64,000 nt of DNA from positions 1 to 64,000 of the forward strand of contig CAMDFX010000015.1 in NCBI GenBank assembly GCA_945897805.1, written 5' to 3'. Shown here one piece after another: positions 50,888-60,512 of the stretch. The stretch is from Chryseobacterium gleum. GTDB taxonomy: Bacteria; Bacteroidota; Bacteroidia; Flavobacteriales_D; Crocinitomicaceae. The notes below the pieces were generated by a model. It worked only from the letters and a program-made list of their open reading frames with translations. It made no database searches and was not told the DNA's origin. Position 1 is the stretch's first letter. Every line of letters begins with the position of its first letter. The position numbers and the translations under genes are program-made.

Positions 50888-53800
50888 CTATTCAGTAATC
50901 ATTGTCAAATCTTCCTCTTTGTCAGCGTTCTTTTTTGAACGAAATGAGGCGATTTTATCTTTTACTCTGTCAACAGAATAATACATAATTGGCACTACGA
51001 TAATGGTTAGAAACATGGAACTTGTCAATCCTCCAATCAATACCCACGCCAAACCATTTTTCCATTCTGCACCCGAACCTGTTGCGGTTGCAATTGGAAT
51101 CATCCCAACAACCATGGCGATTGTTGTCATCAAGATTGGGCGCATTCGTTCGCTCACAGATTCCAACAATGCGTTGTAGGTTGAATATCCTTTTGTTTTC
51201 AAGTGATTTGTAAAATCGACAATCAAAATCGCGTTCTTGGCGACGAGTCCGAGTAACATCAACATTCCCAACATGGTGAAAATTCCCATGCTGGAAGAAG
51301 TCAAATTCAGGGCTAAGATCGCTCCAACCAATGAGACTAAAATCGAGAACAAAACGACGAATGGATAAACGAAGTTGTCATACAAAGCCACCATGATGAG
51401 GTAAACCAAAATCAAACCAATTCCCATGGCTGTTCCTAAAGCGCCAAAAGATTCATTTTGCCTTTTAACCTCTCCACCCCAAAGCATTCTGATATTTTTA
51501 TCAAGTGGATTTTTCTCCAAATATTTGTCAATTTCTGCTGAGACAGTGCCTGAAGCAGTTCCTAGTACATAAGATCTAATAGTTGTATTTGAAATACGAT
51601 TTTTACGTTCCAACGAACCATTTCCATTTTCTACCGTCACGTCAGCAAACTCGCTCAAGCGCACTTGTTTTCCATCATTGGCAGTAAATGTCATGCTTTT
51701 AACATCGTCCACATTTTTGCGGTCAAATTTATCCATCATGATTCTGATATCATATTCTTGGCCTTTGTCGTCAAACTGCGAATCGCCATTTCCAGTCAAT
51801 CCATTTTGAAGTTGCATTCCTACACTCGCAATTGGCAAACCAAGTTGTCCCATTTTTTCACGATCAAGTTCGATGCGCACTTCTGGAGTGACATCATCCG
51901 TGGAAATCGTTGGATCTTTCGCTCCTTTGATTGCCATGATAGCCGTTTTCAATCTTTTTGCTTCTTTCATCAACAATTCAGAATCGTCTGATGATAAGAA
52001 AATTTCGATCGGTGCTTCTTCTGATTCAACCATTCCAATATTCAATGCTTTCACTTCAACACCTGAATATTTCGATTCGATTTTATTTCGAATTTCATTC
52101 ATGTATTTCATCGTTGGATAATCTATTTGCTTGCCTTCTTTCATTTTAACAGTCAGCTCTGATTTGTTTTCTGCGCCAAAAGATGCTGCACCCATTCCAG
52201 AACTTGGACCTCCAACGTTCGCAAAAACGATATCAACAATGTCTTTTTGCGCCAAAATCATTTGCTCAATTTCTAACGTCGTCGCGTTATTTTCTTCAAA
52301 AGTGGTGCTTTTATCATATTTCAATTTAATCATAAATTTACCTTGATCTCCTTGCGCCACGAATTCTTGTCCCACAATTCCCAATCCCATGGTGGCCATA
52401 CTTGCGAAGAAAATGGCAATAACAGCTAATCCTGCGATGATTTTATGTCGCAAAGACCAGCCTACTAATTTCACATATTGCTGCGTAAAAATGGTAACTC
52501 TTCGCTCAAACCAAAGCAATACTGCTTGAAATGGATTTTTGGGATTTAGTTTTATGTCTTTCGCAAAACGAGAGGCCAGCCAAGGTGTAAGCGTAAAACA
52601 CACCAAAAGTGACATCAATGTTGATACAACGACGACGATTGAAAATTGGTGCAAAATATCAGAAATTGTTCCTTCGATAAAAACGACTGGTGAGAAAACC
52701 ACGACATCCACCAATGTGATTGCCAATGCAGTAAATCCAATTTCATTTCGACCATCCAAGGCAGCCTGACGGCGATTTTTGCCCATTTGTAAGTGGCGGT
52801 AGATATTTTCCAAGACCACAATCGAGTCATCAACCAAGATACCAATAACCAATGACATTGCCAAAAGTGTCATCAAGTTTAAGGTATAACCCAATAAATA
52901 CATCGCAATAAAAGTAGAAATCAAAGAGGCTGGAATGGAAATCAATACGATGAAAGCATTTCTTAAACTGTGCAAGAAAAGCAGCATCACAGCGGCCACC
53001 AGAAGGACAGCTAATTGTAAATCATGTAAAACAGCATCAACCGAGTCGATTGTTGGGATAGAAGTATCTGTTGCAACGGTAAACTTCACACCTTCTTTGC
53101 TGTATTTTTTCTCAATGTCTTTGAATTTATCTTTTGTAGCACGCGCCATATCTACAGCGTTGGCATCACTTTGTTTTTTGATTCTCAAACCGATACCGTT
53201 CACTCCATTGAATCGAGAAACTGTGATTTGATCTTGAGATCCATCTTCCACATCAGCGATATCGCCTAATCGCACAGTTGAAGTTCCATTTGCAGAAACA
53301 ATTAAATTACGCAAATCATCAATCGTTTTGAACTTTCCAGCCAAACGAACGGTCATTTGTTCAGAATTGTCTTTCAATTTCCCTGTTGGAAATTCAACAT
53401 TTGATAAGCTTACTGCTTGATTTATTCCGCTGAGCGAAAGACCGTATAATTTCATTTTGTCTTTGTCAACATTGACTCTAAACTCTCGTTTTTCGCCACC
53501 GATTACAATGACTTCAGCAACCCCTTTCGTTTGTTTGATTTGAGGCAAAATTTGATCGTCCATCAACTCCATGAAATCTCTTTCAGGCATATTTTGAGCC
53601 ACTGCACTAACTTGAAGCACTGGTGAAGCATTTGGCTCAATCTTAGCAATTACAGGAGTTTTTGCTCCATCTGGTAAATTATTTAGAATATTATTAATCT
53701 TTCGTTGCGCATCTTCCAAAGATTGATCTATGTTCGCTGAGGCTTTAAATTCCAGCAACATGACAGATGCATTATCCAACGAAAAAGCGGTAACTTCAGA

Positions 53801-54031
53801 GATATTTTCTAATCCACTTAAAGCGTCTTCCATGGGTTTTGAAACCTGACTTTCAACAGTTGCGGGTGAAGCTCCTGGATAAAGGGTCGTTACCGTTAAA
53901 ATTGGCGGAGAAAAATCGGGCAGCAATTCATAACTCAGCTGATTATAGCTAAGTAATCCACCTCCAATCAAAATCGTAAAAATAACGATGATAAACGAAG
54001 GTCGTTTGATTGATAATTCTGTTAATGTCAT
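50888..54031 (-). CDS. RND efflux transporter permease
   Basis: Inner-membrane proton/drug antiporter of the HAE1/AcrB type, 1047 residues with the 12-helix, two-fold repeated layout and two large periplasmic loops. The N terminus is the usual MTLTELSIKRPSFIIVIFTILIGG; the proton-relay Asp pair sits in VIGILVDDSIVVLENI; the second half repeats with FTMLGMLMLLGLVAKNAILIVDF. Divergence from AcrB is consistent with Bacteroidota multidrug or solvent pumps. Last gene of the tetR-tolC-mfp-rnd operon. Confidence 0.95.
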   Translation of the reverse strand: MTLTELSIKRPSFIIVIFTILIGGGLLSYNQLSYELLPDFSPPILTVTTLYPGASPATVESQVSKPMEDALSGLENISEVTAFSLDNASVMLLEFKASANIDQSLEDAQRKINNILNNLPDGAKTPVIAKIEPNASPVLQVSAVAQNMPERDFMELMDDQILPQIKQTKGVAEVIVIGGEKREFRVNVDKDKMKLYGLSLSGINQAVSLSNVEFPTGKLKDNSEQMTVRLAGKFKTIDDLRNLIVSANGTSTVRLGDIADVEDGSQDQITVSRFNGVNGIGLRIKKQSDANAVDMARATKDKFKDIEKKYSKEGVKFTVATDTSIPTIDSVDAVLHDLQLAVLLVAAVMLLFLHSLRNAFIVLISIPASLISTFIAMYLLGYTLNLMTLLAMSLVIGILVDDSIVVLENIYRHLQMGKNRRQAALDGRNEIGFTALAITLVDVVVFSPVVFIEGTISDILHQFSIVVVVSTLMSLLVCFTLTPWLASRFAKDIKLNPKNPFQAVLLWFERRVTIFTQQYVKLVGWSLRHKIIAGLAVIAIFFASMATMGLGIVGQEFVAQGDQGKFMIKLKYDKSTTFEENNATTLEIEQMILAQKDIVDIVFANVGGPSSGMGAASFGAENKSELTVKMKEGKQIDYPTMKYMNEIRNKIESKYSGVEVKALNIGMVESEEAPIEIFLSSDDSELLMKEAKRLKTAIMAIKGAKDPTISTDDVTPEVRIELDREKMGQLGLPIASVGMQLQNGLTGNGDSQFDDKGQEYDIRIMMDKFDRKNVDDVKSMTFTANDGKQVRLSEFADVTVENGNGSLERKNRISNTTIRSYVLGTASGTVSAEIDKYLEKNPLDKNIRMLWGGEVKRQNESFGALGTAMGIGLILVYLIMVALYDNFVYPFVVLFSILVSLVGAILALNLTSSSMGIFTMLGMLMLLGLVAKNAILIVDFTNHLKTKGYSTYNALLESVSERMRPILMTTIAMVVGMIPIATATGSGAEWKNGLAWVLIGGLTSSMFLTIIVVPIMYYSVDRVKDKIASFRSKKNADKEEDLTMITE

Positions 54032-54039
54032 GATTTAAA

Positions 54040-55098
54040 TTATTTTGAAGTCGTTTTTACGTTCGAATTGTTTTGTAAATTCACTTGTCCTTTGATGATA
54101 ATTTGGTCGGATTTTGACAATCCATCGACTACTTCAATGAATTCACCATCAGAAGTTCCTGCGTTGAAGGAAGTCAAAATCGATTTGCCATTTTTGATGA
54201 CATAAACTTGTGGGTTTTTGGAAGAACCAACCAATGCTTTTCTTGGAATAGAAAGTGCTGTAATGCTTTTGCTATTGTTCAAAGAAACTGATCCATACAT
54301 ACCAGCCATCAATTCTTGTTGTGCGTTTTTGACTGTAATTTGCACTTTGAAATTGTGTGATTTGTCTGCTTGCACACTCACGTTTGTCACTTTCCCATCA
54401 AACATTCTTTTTCCATAAATATCAGCACTTACAGAAACTTCTTGATTCAATTTAAATTTCAAAATGTCTCTTTCAGGAACACTCACAGTCAATTTCAACG
54501 AAGAAATATCTGTGATTTCAACCAAAGGTGAACCAGCTCCGATTACAGAACCTAAATCAACCATTTTCTTGGTAATTACTCCTGAAAAAGGTGCTGTAAT
54601 GTTGGTGCTTTTCAATTGTTTTTGGATTTGTCTTTTCTGAATTTCAGCAGAACGCAATCCCAATTTTGTTTTCTCAACTTGCACGCCTGACACCGCATTT
54701 TCTTTGGCTAAATTGCTGTATCTCCCATCATCATTTTTTTGACCCTCGATAGAAACTTCCGCGTTTTGCAATTGCAATTGTAGCATTTCATCGTCGACTT
54801 TTGCAATAATTTGCCCTTGAGAAACTTTGTCTCCTTCTTCGACATTCAATTTGATAATTTTCCCATTTGCATCAGAACCAATGGTGTTTTGTCGAACAGC
54901 TTCAAAAGTTCCCAAGAAAGAAAAAGAACTTTCAAATGTATGCATAGAAGCAACAGTTGCTTGCACCAAAACCGATGCTGTCATGTCGTGGATATAAATT
55001 TTCTTTTCTACCTCTTTTTTGTTTGACATCAATTTCATCACAGTCAATCCAACTAAAGCTACTGCTGAGATTCCGATTATAATTATTCGCTTGTTCAT
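54040..55098 (-). CDS. RND periplasmic adaptor (membrane fusion protein)
   Basis: A 352-residue membrane-fusion protein linking pump and outer-membrane channel. One N-terminal membrane helix (about 4-22) without a clear lipobox; two lipoyl half-motifs (ANGKIIKLNVEEGDKVSQGQIIAKVD and ITAPFSGVITKKMVDLGSVIGAG) flank a short alpha-hairpin (about 108-148); a beta-barrel and membrane-proximal domain follow. 8 bp from the RND gene. Confidence 0.94.
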   Translation of the reverse strand: MNKRIIIIGISAVALVGLTVMKLMSNKKEVEKKIYIHDMTASVLVQATVASMHTFESSFSFLGTFEAVRQNTIGSDANGKIIKLNVEEGDKVSQGQIIAKVDDEMLQLQLQNAEVSIEGQKNDDGRYSNLAKENAVSGVQVEKTKLGLRSAEIQKRQIQKQLKSTNITAPFSGVITKKMVDLGSVIGAGSPLVEITDISSLKLTVSVPERDILKFKLNQEVSVSADIYGKRMFDGKVTNVSVQADKSHNFKVQITVKNAQQELMAGMYGSVSLNNSKSITALSIPRKALVGSSKNPQVYVIKNGKSILTSFNAGTSDGEFIEVVDGLSKSDQIIIKGQVNLQNNSNVKTTSK

Positions 55099-55128
55099 TT
55101 TTTAAAATTTGTTTAAATTTTTATAGGC

Positions 55129-56427
55129 TTATTTTATGTTTCCGATTGATTTCAAATAGGTTAATTCAGCTTGACGCAATTGAACATACGCTGAAACCAC
55201 ATTTGTTTGTGCTTGTTGCAAATTATTTTCCGCAGTGATTAAATCATTTGAACTGACTGTTCCTTGTTTGAATTGCGCTTCAGTCATTTTGTACACGCGA
55301 TCAGCCAAAGTCAATTGCTCTTGAGAAATTTGCAATGAATTCGCTTGAATATCAATTTGTTTTCTTGCGTTTTCTGTTACCATATTCAATTGCTTCTCAA
55401 CCAATTCTTTTTGATTTTCCAATTTGGTTTTAGTCAAAGCATTTACCTTTTGTTTGTTGTTTTTTTCAAAACCATCAAATAAAGTCCAATCTAAACGGAA
55501 TCCTAAAAAAGCAGATTCGATTCCCGTTCTAAAATCGTCTTTTGGCTTCATATTGTAGCTGTAATTATAAGCCGCATAAAAAGCCAAACTTGGTAAATAC
55601 GCCATATTTGTTCCTTTTCTCTCCTCGCGATTCAGATCCAATTGAATTCCCAACAACTCGATTTCTGGGCGATTGATTGCTGTTCCATCTACCAAAATTG
55701 ATTTTTGAATCAAATCATCTGCAACCAAATCAATTTTTTGCGCTGCTTCGTATCCAATCAATATTTTCATCAACGCTTCTAATTGTTCTTGCGTTGCTTT
55801 CAATGTTTGCAAAGAATTAACCAAACTCAAGCGCGAAATATTCAATTTGTCCACTTCAGTTTTGATAATCATTTCTTGGCGATACATGCTTTCCATGTTG
55901 GCAATCAATTTGTTTACATTTTCGATGTTTTGATTCAAAAAAGAAACTTGCTTTGAAATCGCTTGCAAATTGAAATAGGTACTTGCCACTTGTTGCTTGA
56001 TTTCTTGCTCGGTCATGCGTTGCTGAATTTCAACCACTTTTTGATTCAAAGACAAGGCTGTCAAACCATAATTTAACTGTGGATTGTAAAGTATTTGTTG
56101 CAACTGAACGGTATTGCTCAAAATGTAAGGAACGCCAAATTGAACCGTTGAATAAGTGCCGGGAGGACCGCCAAAAAATGCACCTGGAACCACTTGTCCA
56201 GGAATGATTGCGTTGTATTTATAATCGCCAGTAAAAGTCACTTTTGGCAATCTTGCCGCCATGTAAGCATCAATTTGTTTGCTGTTGATTGCCACATCAA
56301 GTCTTACATTTCTGAGGGAAAGATTGGCAGTATCAGCCATTCGCAAGCACGTTTCTAAATCCAAGATTTGAGCAGACAAGGTAAAAGTACCGAGTACAAA
56401 CATCAAACCGAGCCATTGTTTTTTCAT
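55129..56427 (-). CDS. TolC-family outer-membrane efflux channel
   Basis: A 432-residue exported protein (signal peptide MKKQWLGLMFVLGTFTLSA) with the OEP repeat structure: LETCLRMADTANLSLRNVRL at the start and a second half repeat around SQEQLTLADRVYKMTEAQFKQGTVSSNDLITAENNL, each a long amphipathic coiled helix. Completes the tripartite pump with the two downstream genes. 30 bp from the adaptor gene. Confidence 0.94.
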   Translation of the reverse strand: MKKQWLGLMFVLGTFTLSAQILDLETCLRMADTANLSLRNVRLDVAINSKQIDAYMAARLPKVTFTGDYKYNAIIPGQVVPGAFFGGPPGTYSTVQFGVPYILSNTVQLQQILYNPQLNYGLTALSLNQKVVEIQQRMTEQEIKQQVASTYFNLQAISKQVSFLNQNIENVNKLIANMESMYRQEMIIKTEVDKLNISRLSLVNSLQTLKATQEQLEALMKILIGYEAAQKIDLVADDLIQKSILVDGTAINRPEIELLGIQLDLNREERKGTNMAYLPSLAFYAAYNYSYNMKPKDDFRTGIESAFLGFRLDWTLFDGFEKNNKQKVNALTKTKLENQKELVEKQLNMVTENARKQIDIQANSLQISQEQLTLADRVYKMTEAQFKQGTVSSNDLITAENNLQQAQTNVVSAYVQLRQAELTYLKSIGNIK

Positions 56428-56462
56428 ATATTTTGGTCTAATTTTAATTCTTTGTTTAACAT

Positions 56463-57077
56463 CTATTTTTTGGCTGGAAATAAATAGCCAATCATCATTT
56501 CAATTACATATTGTTTGTGTAAAACCAATTGCTGTGCATATTTCTCATCGTCGATGTTGTGCATTTCTTGCATCAATCCTTTGGCAATAAAAGGAAAATG
56601 ACAATTGCTCATCAAGATTAAAGAAGCACTCAGCAAATCAATTTTTCTCATTTCCCCGCTAAGCTGCGCTTGATGCATCTCTTCAAAAATGCCAGTTTCA
56701 GCGATTTCGTCCATGATAAATTGTTTGTTGGAATCTCCTGGTTCACAGCGGTTCATTTCTGAAACAATAAACCCCGGAATTTCAGGATGTTTGGTGATAA
56801 ATTCGTATTCTCTTTCGATAAATAATCGAACTTTCGTTTCCAAGGGTTGTTTCATTCTAAAAACGTCTTTCATTGCAAGCATGAAATCATCCATCACAGC
56901 ATGAAAAACAACATTGAATAATTGTTCTTTGGATGTAAAATAATAGTTTACTAAAGCGACATTCATCCCAGCTTCTTTGGCTATTTCTCTTGAAGAACAG
57001 CCTGAAAAACCCTTATTGGTAAATACCCGCTTAGCCGCTTCTTTGATTTTCGCTTCTGTTGATATGTCTTTACGCAT
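56463..57077 (-). CDS. TetR-family repressor of the efflux operon
   Basis: A 204-residue TetR/AcrR regulator. The N-terminal helix-turn-helix is clear (IKEAAKRVFTNKGFSGCSSREIAKEAGMNVALVNYYFTSKEQLF); the rest is the ligand-binding helical domain, with a C-terminal part resembling the CecR/YbiH group. It is the first gene of the operon, and a perfect 18-bp palindrome lies 36 bases upstream, so it most likely represses itself and the pump until a drug or metabolite binds. Start set at ATG 57077 rather than an upstream non-ATG start. Confidence 0.93.
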   Translation of the reverse strand: MRKDISTEAKIKEAAKRVFTNKGFSGCSSREIAKEAGMNVALVNYYFTSKEQLFNVVFHAVMDDFMLAMKDVFRMKQPLETKVRLFIEREYEFITKHPEIPGFIVSEMNRCEPGDSNKQFIMDEIAETGIFEEMHQAQLSGEMRKIDLLSASLILMSNCHFPFIAKGLMQEMHNIDDEKYAQQLVLHKQYVIEMMIGYLFPAKK

Positions 57078-57095
57078 TGTTTTCTCTATTGACCA

Positions 57096-57103
57096 CAAAA
57101 TTA
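57096..57103 (-). promoter_or_regulatory. -7 box TAATTTTG of the efflux operon
   Basis: Exact TAnnTTTG match on the minus strand, 18 bases before the tetR ATG, with the palindrome directly upstream. Confidence 0.55.
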
Positions 57104-57112
57104 AACAACAGA

Positions 57113-57130
57113 TTTAAACAAGTGTTTAAA
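57113..57130. promoter_or_regulatory. 18-bp palindrome, candidate TetR operator
   Basis: TTTAAACA-AG-TGTTTAAA is a perfect 8-bp inverted repeat with a 2-bp centre, placed where the -33 element should be. This is the classic geometry of a self-regulating TetR operator. The rest of the 318-bp gap to menD is very AT-rich with nothing else seen. Confidence 0.75.
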
Positions 57131-57395
57131 AATACATCTAAAAACTATAAAAAAAGTTAATTTATTTAAAAAAAATCAAACAATTTAACCTATCATTATA
57201 AAAATAAATATCTAAATATCAAATATTTAAATATTAAAAATTAAGCAAATTAAAAACTAGTACAACAACAACAAATTAGTTGCCAAAAACAGTAAAATAT
57301 AGCACTTTGAATTTATTTTGAAATCAATCTTTTTTGCTTTGAATCAAATTGCTTAATTCTTTTTTAACTTTACATCATCAAATTACCAAACTAAA

Positions 57396-59117
57396 ATGTC
57401 AAATTCACAGACCATCATATCAAGCGCAAAAAAAGGAGTACAAATCTTACTTTCACAATGCATCGAACTCGGATTGAAACATGTCGTGATTTCTCCCGGA
57501 TCTAGAAATGCGCCTTTGATAATTGCTTTCAATCAACATCCTGACATACAAACATATGTCATTCCAGACGAAAGATCTGCTGCGTTTTACGCACTCGGAA
57601 TGGCGCAACAATTGAATCAACCAGTCGGCATTTTGTGTACTTCTGGCTCTGCCCCACTCAACTATTATCCAGCGATTGCTGAGGCATATTACCAACAAAT
57701 TCCGCTGATCGTTTTTACCGCCGACAGACCGCAAGCGTGGGTAGATCAAGGCGATGGACAAACAATCGTGCAAGACGAAGTTTTCAAAAGTCACATCAGA
57801 TATTCGGTGACGATTCCTGAAAACGAAGGAAGCAAAGATTTGAATTGGTTTTTATCGCGCGAACTTTCTGCGGCTTTTCATGCGGCGACTGGCAAGGTGA
57901 AAGGTCCTGTGCACATCAATTTGCCATTTTCAGAACCTTTGTACAACCAATCAGAATTGGCGATTTCAAACAGCGATTTCAAAAACATTTTCGCGTTGGA
58001 ACCTGATACAAAATTGACACACAGACAAAGAGAAAAAATCAAAGAAATTTGGTCAAAATCTTCCAAAAAAATGATTGTTTGTGGTCAAATGTCACCAAAT
58101 CCAAACTTGGAAAGGCTTTTATCCGATTTAGCGAAAGATCCTTCCGTGGCCATTTTGGTGGAGAATACTTCCAATTTAGTAAACAGCGATTTCAATCATT
58201 GCATAGACCGCTCGTTGAATTCGATTTCAGAAGCAGAAAAAGCAGATTTTGCGCCCGATTTATTGATTACGATTGGTGGCGCGGTGGTTTCAAAACGCAT
58301 CAAAACGTATTTGAGAACTTTTCAGCCGAAAGCCCATTTCAAAATTGGCTACGACTTTTTGTTTATGGACACTTATCAATCTTTGACCCACACAATTCCG
58401 ATGGACGAAGACCGATTTTTCAAAGAAATTTTGGATTTCGAAATCGCGGGCAATTCACGTTATGGCTTGATGTGGAAACAAAAAGACTATTTAATTCAAG
58501 ACAAATCGCAGGCATTTTTTGTGGAAAATTCCGTTTTTAGCGACATTTCCGTTTTCAACACCGTGCTTGATTTCATTCCAGAAAGTTCGGAATTGCACAT
58601 GGCGAACAGTTCGGTGATTCGCTATTGTCAACTTTTTGACCCTGTGAAAAGCATTCATTACAGATGCAACCGCGGGACGAGTGGCATAGACGGAAGCACG
58701 AGTACCGCTTGTGCCGCTGCCATTGTGAAACCAGAAACTTGGCACACACTCATCACTGGCGACATGTCGTTTTTCTACGACAGCAATGCGCTTTGGAACC
58801 ATTTATTGACGCCGAATTTGCGCATTTTCATGATCAACAATGCGGGAGGTGGTATTTTTAAAATCATTCCAGGACCCAAAAGCACCGCAGAATTGGACGA
58901 TTTCTTCGTTTTCAACCACCAATTTTCTGCTGAAAACATTTGCAAAGCATTTCAAGTGGAATATTCTTCCGCCAAAAGCATCGAAGAAATCGAAAACCAA
59001 ATGCCAGATTTTTATGCTTACACAGAAGATGGACGCCCGAAATTGATGGAGATTTTTACTTCATCAGCGATTAATGACCAAGAATTAGATGCGTTTTTTG
59101 AAAAAGTAAGGTTGTAA
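57396..59117 (+). CDS. menD: 2-succinyl-5-enolpyruvyl-6-hydroxy-3-cyclohexene-1-carboxylate synthase
   Basis: Thiamine-diphosphate enzyme that adds the succinic semialdehyde unit from 2-oxoglutarate to isochorismate in menaquinone synthesis. 573 residues: ThDP pyrimidine-binding domain (HVVISPGSRNAPLIIAF, with the catalytic Glu region), central domain, and the PP domain with the GDMSFFYDSNALWN metal/ThDP motif followed by NNAGGGIFKIIPG. Length is normal. No other men gene is next to it. The 3' half is somewhat richer in GC than its neighbours. Confidence 0.95.
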   Translation: MSNSQTIISSAKKGVQILLSQCIELGLKHVVISPGSRNAPLIIAFNQHPDIQTYVIPDERSAAFYALGMAQQLNQPVGILCTSGSAPLNYYPAIAEAYYQQIPLIVFTADRPQAWVDQGDGQTIVQDEVFKSHIRYSVTIPENEGSKDLNWFLSRELSAAFHAATGKVKGPVHINLPFSEPLYNQSELAISNSDFKNIFALEPDTKLTHRQREKIKEIWSKSSKKMIVCGQMSPNPNLERLLSDLAKDPSVAILVENTSNLVNSDFNHCIDRSLNSISEAEKADFAPDLLITIGGAVVSKRIKTYLRTFQPKAHFKIGYDFLFMDTYQSLTHTIPMDEDRFFKEILDFEIAGNSRYGLMWKQKDYLIQDKSQAFFVENSVFSDISVFNTVLDFIPESSELHMANSSVIRYCQLFDPVKSIHYRCNRGTSGIDGSTSTACAAAIVKPETWHTLITGDMSFFYDSNALWNHLLTPNLRIFMINNAGGGIFKIIPGPKSTAELDDFFVFNHQFSAENICKAFQVEYSSAKSIEEIENQMPDFYAYTEDGRPKLMEIFTSSAINDQELDAFFEKVRL

Positions 59118-59156
59118 TTGTTAGATAAAATACTAGGATAATAACACAAACTGTTA

Positions 59157-59164
59157 TAAGTTTG
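59157..59164 (+). promoter_or_regulatory. -7 box TAAGTTTG before the small secreted protein gene
   Basis: Exact TAnnTTTG match; the expected transcription start is about 59170, giving a leader of about 10 bases to the ATA at 59180 and about 40 to the first ATG. Confidence 0.5.
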
Positions 59165-59179
59165 GCACCAAAAACATAA

Positions 59180-59620
59180 ATAAAAAAAACAAGCGTATTT
59201 TTGGTTTTAGTAATGGTAGTTTTAACTTCTTACGCTGCCAGCGGACAAATCTTAAACTCTAAAGCTTTTACGATACAAACCTATTTGGGAATGTACATGG
59301 AAGGCGATGAATTGATGTCTTATGATGTCAATGAAATTTACAATGTTTCTTTAGCCGATGGATACTTGATTCATAATATTTTCACGGATGGCTTGGTCAC
59401 AGATTCACAAGTATACAAACTCAGCAATATTAAAAGTACAAATACGGAAGGTGAAACGACTTACACTTTCAATGCAACCTCTGGCGTATCAGGAAAAATT
59501 TATCACTATGAAGTTTCCACTGACGCCGAAGACGCCACGACAATGACTTTGACTCAACCAGAAGGTGACAAAACGATTTACATGGCGACCGTTGTTCTTT
59601 TAAAAGCATACAAGCAATAA
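59180..59620 (+). CDS. Small secreted protein, possible ATA start
   Basis: A 139-146 residue exported protein of unknown function. The usual starts (TTG 59201, ATG 59213) give a signal peptide with no positive N terminus. Reading the same frame back to ATA 59180 gives a second and third Lys, a hydrophobic core and an AASGQ cleavage site, a textbook signal peptide if the first codon is read as Met. A stop lies just upstream (59177-59179). The mature part has short beta strands (LMSYDVNEIYNVSLADGYLI, TEGETTYTFNATSGVSGKIYHY). It may be a true non-ATG start, a mutated ATG, or a sequencing error. No known family recognised. Confidence 0.65.
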   Translation: MKKTSVFLVLVMVVLTSYAASGQILNSKAFTIQTYLGMYMEGDELMSYDVNEIYNVSLADGYLIHNIFTDGLVTDSQVYKLSNIKSTNTEGETTYTFNATSGVSGKIYHYEVSTDAEDATTMTLTQPEGDKTIYMATVVLLKAYKQ

Positions 59621-59652
59621 AATTCGAATTTTACATTCATTAAATAATCTTT

Positions 59653-59685
59653 AAATCCTGTCAAAATATTGGCGGGATTTTTTTT
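59653..59685 (+). terminator. Terminator after the small secreted protein gene
   Basis: AAATCCTGTC / GGCGGGATTT stem, including wobble pairs, followed by a T-run. Confidence 0.82.
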
Positions 59686-59732
59686 GTCGAAATAAACTCA
59701 TTTTAATCCAATGAAATAACGGAACTAAATTC

Positions 59733-59740
59733 TATTTTTG
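59733..59740 (+). promoter_or_regulatory. -7 box TATTTTTG before the TerC-family gene
   Basis: Exact TAnnTTTG match 19 bases before the ATG. Confidence 0.5.
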
Positions 59741-59759
59741 TGAAATAACAAAACAAAAC

Positions 59760-60512
59760 ATGGATTATTTTTCAATTTTATTCTCGGGAGAAGGTATTTT
59801 TTATTTGGTCGTTTTAACACTACTTGAAATTGTGTTGGGAATTGACAACATCATTTTTATTTCGATTGTCACAGATAAATTACCCGCAGAAAAAAAGCGT
59901 TTTGCTAGAAATATTGGTTTGACTTTGGCTTTGGTTGTCAGATTGTTACTTCTGAGTGTCGTTTCTTACATCATGGGAATGACCAAACCGTTATTCGAAG
60001 TTTTTAATCAGGAATTTACCGGTCAAAGTTTGGTTTTACTCGCTGGAGGTTTATTTTTAATTTACAAAAGCACCATTGAAATGCACAGCAGCGTGAAAGG
60101 ATCTGAACACGGAACAGCGAAAACCAAGCAAAAAATGAGCGGCATCATTCTGCAAATTGTTTTGATCGACATCGTTTTTAGTTTTGATTCTATTATTACA
60201 GCTATTGGAATGACGAATGAAATTGGTCACAACGATCCTAAAAACCATCCGATGGTAATTATTTTTGGTGCAGTGATTATTTCTATGTTAATCATGCTTT
60301 TATTTGCGAAACCAATTTCTGAATTCATCAATAACAGACCGACAATCAAAATGTTGGCATTGGCTTTCTTGGTAACAATTGGTGTATTGCTAGTCGCTGA
60401 ATCTTTCGGTCAACACATTCCAAAAGGATACATTTACTTTGCAATGGTTTTTGCTTTGTTGGTGGAATTTTTGAACATCAAAATGCGCCGAAATAAAGGC
60501 GAAGATGAATGA
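59760..60512 (+). CDS. TerC-family integral membrane protein
   Basis: A 250-residue membrane protein with about seven hydrophobic segments. The TerC acidic motifs are present in both halves: LLEIVLGIDNIIFISIVT and VLIDIVFSFDSIITAIG. Relatives export manganese or are linked to tellurite resistance; the metal is not determined here. First gene of a four-gene run: it overlaps the next gene by four bases (ATGA). Confidence 0.93.
   Translation: MDYFSILFSGEGIFYLVVLTLLEIVLGIDNIIFISIVTDKLPAEKKRFARNIGLTLALVVRLLLLSVVSYIMGMTKPLFEVFNQEFTGQSLVLLAGGLFLIYKSTIEMHSSVKGSEHGTAKTKQKMSGIILQIVLIDIVFSFDSIITAIGMTNEIGHNDPKNHPMVIIFGAVIISMLIMLLFAKPISEFINNRPTIKMLALAFLVTIGVLLVAESFGQHIPKGYIYFAMVFALLVEFLNIKMRRNKGEDE

Noticed and set aside
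57453-59046. Several open frames on both strands within menD
   Set aside because: They arise from the lower AT content of menD; none has family features and menD itself is complete.
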